From the NCBI GenBank assembly GCA_965372135.1, contig CBDVBD010000153.1, positions 1 to 7,784 on the forward strand: a DNA stretch of 7,784 nt. The letters are read 5' to 3'. This document shows positions 1-6,529 of the stretch, piece after piece. Both the position numbers and the translations under genes were made by a program. Origin of the DNA: CBDVBD01 sp965372135. GTDB taxonomy: Bacteria; Electryoneota; RPQS01; CBDVBD01. A model generated the notes under the pieces. That model saw only the letters and a list, made by a program, of their open reading frames with translations. It was not told the DNA's origin and searched no databases. Position 1 is the stretch's first letter. Every line of letters starts with the position of its first letter.

Positions 1-34
1 CGTTGAAAACAGCTAAGGTCACGTGTCCGGCTTC

Positions 35-2050
35 CTACACATCGTAAGTAATAGTATTGTTCGGGTTGAAGGGGTTCGGGAAGTTCTGATGCAGCTTGTA
101 CTCATCAACCATCACGCCCATGGCGCCTTCACCAGGTGTTGCGCTGACGGTGATGTCATGCATGGTGGCAAGACCGTTAATATCAACGTCTTCTAACTGG
201 TAGTAGTAGGTCACGCCATTCACCAGGTTACGGTCAATGAAGCTGTAGTTGGTTTCATTGGCGGTGTTACCTGCAGCTTCCACCGTGGTGATCCGGGCAT
301 ATTCGCCTTCCTCGGAAGTGGAACGGTACAGGGCGAAATGATCGTTGTTGGTTTCGGAAGCGGTACTCCAAGTCAGGCGAGCCGCTTCATCCATACCAAC
401 CGCTTCGAACGAGGTCAGCTCCACAGGCAGCCTGTAATCATCGGTACCGTATTCGATAACCATCCCGGCATAAAGCGATCGTGGTGCGCCATTATACAAG
501 TACTCAACTCCACAACCATTGCTTTCTGATTCAATCCCGAGGGTACTACCTATCATGTCGAAATTGGGATCGAAGTTCTGATACTGCACCTTGATGTTGC
601 CGTTCTGCTTCATGATGACCTGGGCGGTCATAGTAAGAGTATCAGTAACAACACCAGGGTAATTTTGGAACTTCTCAAAAGTCACCACCATCGACGGATG
701 TCCGTCCACAACCATGTTCTCGTAAATGATCAAACCAGGAAGGTCACCCGGATCCAAGTCATCCCAGAACCAGGCAATCATTTCTGAAGGACCATCAGCG
801 TTCGGGATTGTGCTGTTGCTCAAATCACTATAGGTCTCAGTGGACAGCGAAATCCATCCATTGGAGCTGATGTAGAAATTCCAATAGGTGCCGCCGTAGA
901 ACGGGAATGGAAATCCCATCGGGATAGCACCACTCACAACGTCATCACCCAACAACAACGTGTCATCATCCACCATTACCCAGTTGTACGCGGGTTGTGA
1001 ATTACACACACCCGATGTATCCGGCTCGTTGTTTGCAAATGCATACCAGTTGCAAATACCCCAACCGCATACATCCGGTGGAGGTGGCGGAGGAGCCGCA
1101 TTAACGATGGTCAGATCGAATGCAGGAATACAGGTCGGTGTAGGCCAGGTATCAACCATGATGTAATAGGTTCCAGGATTCAAAACCACACCGGTCATAG
1201 CCCAGGGACCACTGCTGCCGGTAGCCTGTGCAATACAGCTCAAATCCGGTGGACAGTTGTCATCGATACAGACACCAATATATGTGGAGGTAGAAGTTAC
1301 CGTAATGTCCACTGTAACTGGACTAGTAACATTCACCTCATAAAGAACGTCTTCGCCGCCATCGTAGGAACCCAAACAGGTGCCACTGTAATCATCAAGC
1401 ATACCGCACGTGGTCTGCATAACGTCTACATAAGGCATAGCAGCCGGCAGAGTAACCTGGAACGGGTTCAGGCAATTAGTGCCGGGAGGCGGAGGCGGAT
1501 AGCTCACTAAGATTTCGTAGTTACCGCAATCGCCATAATAACCGTCCACTACGATGAAGTAAGTATTACCACCTATCATGTTCAGTCCCGTGAGTTCTGA
1601 AACATAACCTGGACACCAGTCATCATTACAGGCCAATGTATCGGATGTGCTGGAATCATAGACATACAGCTTTGTGTCATAGTTTGTACCAGATAAACAC
1701 AAAGTGATATCCACCACCTCATTCACCGCCGGAGAGTATGAATACACCACATCCGGCGATAAGGATCCCGTATAGGGACACGCGTAATCGTAGTCATTGA
1801 CGTTGTCGCACGTGTAACCGGTGTCGGTGTAAGGAAGTGTAGAAATTACTACAGCAGTAGCATATGTTTCACCGCCTTCATCCAAACCTGGATCTGTTGG
1901 TGTACCTAAAGCCAGATCCCATAGAGCCTCATCATATAGACCCTGCATCTTCATCTCATCGATCTGCTTCTCCAACAGCTCGTCCATTGTAGCAGCAAAC
2001 ACCGCTCCGGCGAACACCAACAACAAAGTCACAATCAATAATTTGCGCAT
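35..2050 (-). CDS. Secreted multidomain PPC/Fn3-like protein with interrupted type IX sorting domain
   Basis: The product is probably an extracellular or surface-attached protein; no enzymatic domain is recognised. With the start at 2050 it has 671 residues. A signal peptide covers residues 1-19 (basic MRK, hydrophobic core, AVFA end). Two PPC-like beta domains follow at about 62-184 and 193-317, with motifs such as YDTKLYVYD and ACNDD in the first. They are separated and followed by runs of five and six prolines. A domain at about 329-535 contains GFPFPFYGG and YISSNGWISLS, as in nidogen-like or related surface domains. An Fn3-like segment beginning RLPVELTSFEA spans about 538-637, then QNFPNPFNP starts a type IX sorting domain. 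Seventeen cysteines suggest disulfides outside the cytoplasm. The start at 2050 is preferred over 2083 because AAGGAGG precedes it and the signal peptide begins there. The stop is TAG, yet the frame continues with sorting-domain sequence to base 2, so the gene may be a nonsense allele. Adhesion or substrate binding is a guess. Confidence 0.85.
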   Translation of the reverse strand: MRKLLIVTLLLVFAGAVFAATMDELLEKQIDEMKMQGLYDEALWDLALGTPTDPGLDEGGETYATAVVISTLPYTDTGYTCDNVNDYDYACPYTGSLSPDVVYSYSPAVNEVVDITLCLSGTNYDTKLYVYDSSTSDTLACNDDWCPGYVSELTGLNMIGGNTYFIVVDGYYGDCGNYEILVSYPPPPPGTNCLNPFQVTLPAAMPYVDVMQTTCGMLDDYSGTCLGSYDGGEDVLYEVNVTSPVTVDITVTSTSTYIGVCIDDNCPPDLSCIAQATGSSGPWAMTGVVLNPGTYYIMVDTWPTPTCIPAFDLTIVNAAPPPPPPDVCGWGICNWYAFANNEPDTSGVCNSQPAYNWVMVDDDTLLLGDDVVSGAIPMGFPFPFYGGTYWNFYISSNGWISLSTETYSDLSNSTIPNADGPSEMIAWFWDDLDPGDLPGLIIYENMVVDGHPSMVVTFEKFQNYPGVVTDTLTMTAQVIMKQNGNIKVQYQNFDPNFDMIGSTLGIESESNGCGVEYLYNGAPRSLYAGMVIEYGTDDYRLPVELTSFEAVGMDEAARLTWSTASETNNDHFALYRSTSEEGEYARITTVEAAGNTANETNYSFIDRNLVNGVTYYYQLEDVDINGLATMHDITVSATPGEGAMGVMVDEYKLHQNFPNPFNPNNTITYDV

Positions 2051-2054
2051 TTTT

Positions 2055-2061
2055 CCTCCTT
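2055..2061 (-). promoter_or_regulatory. Strong Shine-Dalgarno site deciding the start at 2050
   Basis: On the minus strand AAGGAGG stands four bases before the ATG at 2048-2050. The alternative in-frame ATG at 2081-2083 is preceded by AT-rich sequence without a purine-rich site, and the residues it would add (NEKKRNEGG) are charged and would sit ahead of the signal peptide. This fixes the likely start of the PPC-domain protein. Confidence 0.85.
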
Positions 2062-2173
2062 CGTTACGCTTCTTTTCATTCATTTAACATCTTTTAAAAT
2101 CGTTCTATTTAGCTTGTTTTTATGACTTAATGGGTCAGTATTGTTATCTATGATAAATATAACAACCCGATTT

Positions 2174-2208
2174 AAGATAAAGATACCACATTTATTTGAT
2201 AAAGTCAA
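2174..2208 (-). promoter_or_regulatory. Sigma70-like promoter of the PPC-domain protein gene
   Basis: On the minus strand TTGACT (2203-2208) is followed by exactly 17 bases and then TATCTT (2180-2185). The second hexamer is repeated at once as another TATCTT (2174-2179). The -35 element matches the TTGACA consensus at five of six bases, and the -10 element matches TATAAT at four of six. The surrounding sequence is very AT-rich. Transcription would begin near 2165-2172, leaving a leader of about 115-120 bases before the start codon at 2050. This is inferred from sequence match only. Confidence 0.6.
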
Positions 2209-2501
2209 GTATAAATTTCAAATCTATGAATTTTTTTGCGTAATTCTTTTCTGTCACTATTTTTTGTTATTTCAGTACTTACCACAATTGGTCTTCAGCA
2301 GATTAAATTTTCTTCACCAAACCTGTCTCCCCTACTTGCCGATTATATAACGTGATATATGTGAAGCTGCTGTACAATAAAGTAACCAAATGCCCCACCT
2401 AATTAATCTGATGGATTTCCGCTGTCATATCGCATATGTTATAGTTATCCCCATAGAGCAAGCAATTCATCCCGCCGGAAACCGAAAAAGCACAACAAGA
2501 A

Positions 2502-2524
2502 AAAGTCCCCGTTTTGGGGACTTT
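2502..2524 (-). terminator. Rho-independent terminator after the C25-like gene
   Basis: A perfect nine-base-pair stem (AAAGTCCCC / GGGGACTTT) with a five-base loop lies 25 bases after the stop codon at 2550. Read on the minus strand, the stem runs into TTTTTCTTGTT, a proper T-rich tail. On the plus strand the tail is poor (CTTTCTATAA), so the direction is minus. It probably ends the transcript that carries the C25-like gene, and perhaps the iron-sulfur genes upstream of it. Confidence 0.9.
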
Positions 2525-2549
2525 CTATAATGACAACCATGTATTGTGT

Positions 2550-5357
2550 TTAACGCAAAAGAATCACTTTCTGAATGTGCGACTGCTGTCCGTATTTCAG
2601 GTTGATAAAGTACAATCCACTGCTAACCGGCAGACCCTGAAAATCCATTCCCGACCAGAAAGTAGAAAAATTTCCGGCAGTCTGCCCCTGCCACAAAGTA
2701 ATCACCTGCTGCCCTAAGATGTTGAACACCGCCAATTCTGACATTTGATTACCGGAAGGGATGGTAAAATTAATCCTAACCGTGCTGTTAAACGGATTCG
2801 GATAGGCAGGCAGCAACGAAAAATCATCAGGAACAGCAGAAGTCACCGATCCATCATCCACCGCAACCATCGACGATTGAATCGTAACATCATCCAAAAA
2901 CCACCCCAATCCCTCCACCCCGCCGTCGGAACCGAACCGGAATCGGACCTTGGTAAACCCTGCCGCATACGGTAGATTCACTGTGACTAACATCCAATCG
3001 TGTTCCCCGGAAAAACACGGAGTATAGGCGGGAAACGACCCGTTATTCCCTGCGGAATAAGGGTATCCCCCCACCGGCTGAACCAATGTCCACCCATCGC
3101 CGGTATTGACTTCCACTATCCCGCCGTCGTACCCGATTTCCGCATCCATCTTATGAAAAAAAGTCAGGGTGGACGCTTCGCCAATCGGAAACAACGGAAA
3201 TTCCAAAGCACCATCCGCCATGGCAGGATAATCCCCTTCCTCGGTATCCCCAAATTTCTCACTTCCTGCACCGTTATAGGCATACTGCGTACTCCAATGC
3301 CAAGCATCCTGATAGCTGTCAGTGACCGCATAATGCCTCACTGCCGGATCCTCCGATTCAAACGAAAACAATCCTTCATATCCAACGCTCATCGGCAGTG
3401 CGACGACTCCCTGATTGATCTCACAAGTATCGACCTTAAACTTCAACCGCAATATCAACGCATCCTGTTCCGGATGGGTACTCTCCACAGCAATCTGGAA
3501 GGGGGAATCGGCATAGCAGTTGGAATCCGGTGCCAGGTTCTGGTAGCTCACTTGATTGGTCTGAATAACCGCCGATCCCGACAACAATTCCATTTCCGCC
3601 GTCATATTACGTACCGTCTCACCCCCGGCATTATGCACCAATAAATCCAACTCCACCGTTTCCCCTGGATCCACCCATCCGTTACCGTTGCCCTGGATTT
3701 CGCTGACCACATATTCCATGCACTCCGGAACCGGTGCCGAAATCGGTAAATCGAACACATCGTACCAGGTGTGCCCGGCATTATCCATCAAAGTCATGTT
3801 GATCGTTGCCACATGGTTATCCGGAGTCTGCGGCATCGCGCGAACTACATATCCTTCAAATATAGCACTACCCTCAACCGGTATATATGGCACCGCTCCT
3901 ATATTGGTAAAGAAATCCAAATAGGCGTCACTGGAATTCAACACCAAAGTAACATTCTCGCAAGCGGTGGACATGGGATTTTCCACCTCCACCGACAGTT
4001 CGATCTTTTCCCCGGCGTCGAAAATACCGTCATTATCGCCCCGGGAAACCCCAGAACTGTCATCATCGATTGAGTGACCCACATAACGCAACGCTAACGG
4101 CACCCGCAATGTGGGATCCCCTAAATGAGTCATCCCGTAAAACCACGACCTGGACCACATCTGGTGCCCCGGGATATTCCCATTCAGGTTCATCCAGTAC
4201 ATCAAAGCTTCACCAAAGGTACCATCATTCCCTAAAACAGGATAATAATCTTCAAAATACAGCATGGCGCCGGTCTTGGTGGAACCAACCACTCCCAACC
4301 CATAGCTGTCGCTGAACACATACCATCCCCCCATATAATCATCTTCCACATACCTGCAGTTGGAGCAGGCGAACAGGTTATAGAAGAACGCACTGGGATC
4401 GCCATATTGAATTTGGAAATTATAGACATATCCCCAATTGGAACCGTTGTTCTGCCGAAACGAATGGACAAACGGTGACGACTGCGTTGCCACCTGGATA
4501 AACACATATCCTGAATCCAACCGATCTAAGTAGCCCTGTGCGGTAGTCTGGTTGATGTCATTAACCGTAATCACTCTGCCGATTGCCTCACTTAACGCAC
4601 TACCCCAGGAATATGCGCTGCCCTGCCAATCGTCATCGATGTAATTTAATGCCAAGGTTCGCTGGATGAGTGTTTCCTCTCTATAGGCGTGATTTTTGGC
4701 AAAATAGTTGGAGAAACTAACGATTCCCGATTGGCTAAGTTCCGCCGCTCGAAGCTGCCCGACCCAGATTTCCGCATCGGTATCACCATCGTGCACATCG
4801 TAAATCCCATCCCCGTCATCATCCTCCCAATTACCATCCATGTCCATATAAAACAAATCACAAGGAAAATCTACCATATAGGGATTATCCGGAATGCTGT
4901 CATCGTTGAAATCTTCGTACAACTCAAACCATGGCACCGGCAAATCCCCCACCAGCACCGCACCGGCAATCGAATCAGCCTCCCACCAAGCATACAAGCT
5001 GTCCTTCAATTCCTCCGGCGTCCCCCCACCCCACTCTATCAATAGTACATCAAAGTCATCCGCAGTTAAATCAGCAACATAGGTATTCAGCGCACCGGAA
5101 ATCCCAGGATATAAGGTCTCCTCAACTATCACCACCATCGGAATTTCCGTATCTGTCATCGGTTGAAAATACCCTAATCGCCGAACCCTGACCGGTTCAA
5201 TTGGATGCGATTGCATGTATTCCTGATAGCGCATCGGTACCCGCCCTTGAGGATCCACCCAACGGGTAACCTGAATATCCTTATAATCCACCGGCGCAGC
5301 CACACTTAAAGCAACTGCAACAATTACAATAAATAAACAAATTTCTGTGTTTCTCAT
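2550..5357 (-). CDS. Secreted C25 (gingipain)-like protein with type IX sorting domain
   Basis: The product is a probable exported peptidase-family protein of 935 residues. Residues 1-21 form a signal peptide (MRNT, hydrophobic core, SVAA). Residues about 74-420 resemble the caspase-like fold of gingipain-type peptidases: AGAVLVGDLPVPW near 131-143, an Asp/Gly-rich probable calcium loop at 172-194, AEIWVGQL near 195-202, NLFACSNCRY (Cys331, Cys334) at 327-336, GSTKTGAM at 358-365, and LGDPTLRVP closing the domain. The usual His motif GHG is not evident; ATQSSPFVHSF occupies that region, so activity is uncertain. Two beta domains with DAGE/DPGE motifs follow (about 441-660), then a jelly-roll or MAM-like domain (686-827) and a complete sorting domain (846-935, YPNPFNS to the end). 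GAGGT five bases ahead supports the start at 5357; an ATG at 5399 adds 14 polar residues before the signal peptide and has no good ribosome site. The gene lies 62 bases after the IscU-like gene and ends at a terminator. Confidence 0.8.
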   Translation of the reverse strand: MRNTEICLFIVIVAVALSVAAPVDYKDIQVTRWVDPQGRVPMRYQEYMQSHPIEPVRVRRLGYFQPMTDTEIPMVVIVEETLYPGISGALNTYVADLTADDFDVLLIEWGGGTPEELKDSLYAWWEADSIAGAVLVGDLPVPWFELYEDFNDDSIPDNPYMVDFPCDLFYMDMDGNWEDDDGDGIYDVHDGDTDAEIWVGQLRAAELSQSGIVSFSNYFAKNHAYREETLIQRTLALNYIDDDWQGSAYSWGSALSEAIGRVITVNDINQTTAQGYLDRLDSGYVFIQVATQSSPFVHSFRQNNGSNWGYVYNFQIQYGDPSAFFYNLFACSNCRYVEDDYMGGWYVFSDSYGLGVVGSTKTGAMLYFEDYYPVLGNDGTFGEALMYWMNLNGNIPGHQMWSRSWFYGMTHLGDPTLRVPLALRYVGHSIDDDSSGVSRGDNDGIFDAGEKIELSVEVENPMSTACENVTLVLNSSDAYLDFFTNIGAVPYIPVEGSAIFEGYVVRAMPQTPDNHVATINMTLMDNAGHTWYDVFDLPISAPVPECMEYVVSEIQGNGNGWVDPGETVELDLLVHNAGGETVRNMTAEMELLSGSAVIQTNQVSYQNLAPDSNCYADSPFQIAVESTHPEQDALILRLKFKVDTCEINQGVVALPMSVGYEGLFSFESEDPAVRHYAVTDSYQDAWHWSTQYAYNGAGSEKFGDTEEGDYPAMADGALEFPLFPIGEASTLTFFHKMDAEIGYDGGIVEVNTGDGWTLVQPVGGYPYSAGNNGSFPAYTPCFSGEHDWMLVTVNLPYAAGFTKVRFRFGSDGGVEGLGWFLDDVTIQSSMVAVDDGSVTSAVPDDFSLLPAYPNPFNSTVRINFTIPSGNQMSELAVFNILGQQVITLWQGQTAGNFSTFWSGMDFQGLPVSSGLYFINLKYGQQSHIQKVILLR

Positions 5358-5362
5358 CAGCG

Positions 5363-5367
5363 ACCTC
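5363..5367 (-). promoter_or_regulatory. Shine-Dalgarno site deciding the start at 5357
   Basis: GAGGT on the minus strand stands five bases before the ATG at 5355-5357. The upstream ATG at 5397-5399 is preceded by CACGGTAA, a weak site, and would place 14 mostly polar residues ahead of the signal peptide. The shorter form is therefore preferred. Confidence 0.65.
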
Positions 5368-5419
5368 GTATCCCTGAATTCCGAATTACTAAATACCATT
5401 TACCGTGTGCTTAATTTAG

Positions 5420-5782
5420 CTATACGTATGAACCCAATAGCTTTTGCAGCGCTTCCATGACCAAATCGACACTGTGCGCTTTCTTTTCAGGAATTCCGCC
5501 CAATGCCTGAATGACGTTTTCTCTGTCTAATTGTCTTATATCATCGACACTATTCCCCTTAACAAGGGTAGTTAAGACAGAACATGCCGCAATGGTTCCC
5601 GAGCATCCGCGTACCTTATATTTGATGTCTTCAACCACACCATCATTTACCAGCATAAACATTCGAACCCGGTCAAAGCATCCTTCGCCTTGATACTGTA
5701 CTTCCGCTTTCGAGGTGGGATTTTCGATAACACCTAAATTCTGCGGCGATTGAAAATGCGCCATATATTGTTGGGAGTACAT
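5420..5782 (-). CDS. IscU/NifU-N-like protein with third ligand Cys replaced by Ser
   Basis: This 120-residue protein has the length and layout of the IscU / NifU N-terminal scaffold family, which holds nascent iron-sulfur clusters in the cytoplasm. It begins MYSQQYMAHFQSPQNLG, matching the start of the neighbouring scaffold (YSQKVLEHFANPQNVG). The first ligand is Cys35, but in the context GCFD rather than the usual CGD; Asp37 is kept. The second is Cys60 in VRGCSGTIAACS, with an additional Cys67. The third ligand position, normally HC, reads His103-Ser104 (codon AGT, one base from TGT). It therefore may not bind clusters in the ordinary way, or Cys67 may take over. It starts 29 bases after the two-domain scaffold gene, with a weak AGAGA ribosome site, and is surely in the same transcript. 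The frame is intact and the fold motifs are kept, which argues for a specialised paralogue rather than a decaying gene. The exact role is unknown. Confidence 0.85.
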   Translation of the reverse strand: MYSQQYMAHFQSPQNLGVIENPTSKAEVQYQGEGCFDRVRMFMLVNDGVVEDIKYKVRGCSGTIAACSVLTTLVKGNSVDDIRQLDRENVIQALGGIPEKKAHSVDLVMEALQKLLGSYV

Positions 5783-5811
5783 TGTTGTCTCTATTGCAAT
5801 TATATGTAATT

Positions 5812-6492
5812 TCAGTCGTTATTATTGTCGAATTGGGTAAGCACCGACCGAGCTGTTTCCACAAACCGCACCATCACTTGTTTCACACATTTCATTTCCC
5901 GCATGGTATCCGCCACTTCGCTCATGATGTTACCGGCGTAGGATTCATCCGTGCTCTCCAAGGACAACTCCACAAACACTTTACCGTCATCCACCTGCAC
6001 ATCCTTAAGCATTGAACTCACGATCGACTCCCCATTCTGGGGATTGATCACTTTCTCCAACTGGTGGCGGATGGTCTTGGGAGATAATTCCACCGTTTCC
6101 GGTTTCACCAATCCCTGCTTGATTTCCCAGTCTTTAATTGCGGCTTTCAAGCCGTTGATCGCCAGAATTGCGCAGTGCATTTTCACCGCCGGTAGCCCGT
6201 CCAATTCGTCGATAATCGCTTTCCCTTTCATCGCTTTGATCTGGTCGATTGTTTTACCCTTTGCCAGAACCGTGGCAATGGATGCGGTGGCGATGTTGGA
6301 TGCGCAGCCGTACGATTTAAATTTTATATCTTCGATCACCCGGGTTTCGGAGTTGATTTTTAGCGAAAAGGTGATCATATCGCCGCATGCTGGACTGCCT
6401 TCGGTAGCTATGGCATCGGCATCTATCAGTTCGCCTACATTTTGTGGGTTTGCAAAGTGTTCAAGTACTTTCTGGCTGTATTGTATTGCCAT
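5812..6492 (-). CDS. NifU-like scaffold: IscU domain fused to MIP18/DUF59-like domain
   Basis: This is an iron-sulfur cluster assembly scaffold of 226 residues. Residues 1 to about 125 are an IscU domain with all three ligand cysteines: Cys36 in ACGD (with Asp38), Cys63 in YGCASNIA, and Cys107 in KMHC (with His106). A cluster would be built here from iron and the sulfur delivered by the desulfurase encoded just upstream. The part after about residue 137 is not the Nfu domain of classical NifU, since it has no CxxC. It resembles the MIP18/DUF59 (PaaD, SufT, Mrp N-terminal) family: an amphipathic helix, then NPQNGESIVSSMLKDV, VDDGKVFVELSL, and a closing segment MKCVKQVMVRFVE. The family's usual Thr-x-x-x-Cys-Pro loop is absent (ESTDESYAG). 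The ATG at 6490-6492 follows AAGGA at six bases. The gap to the desulfurase gene is 37 bases, and an IscU paralogue follows after 29. The first domain is very secure, the second moderately so. Confidence 0.88.
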   Translation of the reverse strand: MAIQYSQKVLEHFANPQNVGELIDADAIATEGSPACGDMITFSLKINSETRVIEDIKFKSYGCASNIATASIATVLAKGKTIDQIKAMKGKAIIDELDGLPAVKMHCAILAINGLKAAIKDWEIKQGLVKPETVELSPKTIRHQLEKVINPQNGESIVSSMLKDVQVDDGKVFVELSLESTDESYAGNIMSEVADTMREMKCVKQVMVRFVETARSVLTQFDNNND

Positions 6493-6529
6493 TTTTGGTC
6501 CTTATCGTATGATATTTTTATCCTTGTGT

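Larger units (their letters stand above)
2051..2501. other. AT-rich intergenic spacer
   Basis: This stretch of about 450 bases separates the terminator of the C25-like gene from the start codon of the PPC-domain gene. It holds the promoter at 2174-2208 and the Shine-Dalgarno site at 2055-2061. The part from about 2210 to 2500 shows no convincing gene, RNA or repeat. A 69-codon plus-strand frame starting with TTG at 2141 lacks a ribosome site and has a low-complexity AT-driven composition, so it is not called. The long leader after the promoter shows no clear hairpin by eye. Confidence 0.7.

Noticed and set aside
35..37. TAG reassigned as a sense codon throughout the genome
   Set aside because: The IscU-like gene also ends in TAG at the family's normal length. 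This is not decisive because a TAA follows two codons later, but no other internal TAG is seen in any gene of the window, so a local event is simpler.
2141..2350. Possible small hydrophobic protein in the spacer on the plus strand
   Set aside because: It starts with TTG, has no Shine-Dalgarno site, overlaps the minus-strand promoter, and its Phe/Ile/Leu/Tyr-rich content follows from AT-rich DNA.
2340..2365. AT-rich imperfect inverted repeat around TTATATAACGTGATATATG
   Set aside because: The arms are short, made of A and T only, and imperfect; this is expected by chance in such sequence.
3000..3644. 214-codon open frame on the plus strand
   Set aside because: It lies wholly antisense to the C25-like gene, has no ribosome site that I can see and a composition typical of a shadow frame; the minus-strand reading has clear domain motifs.
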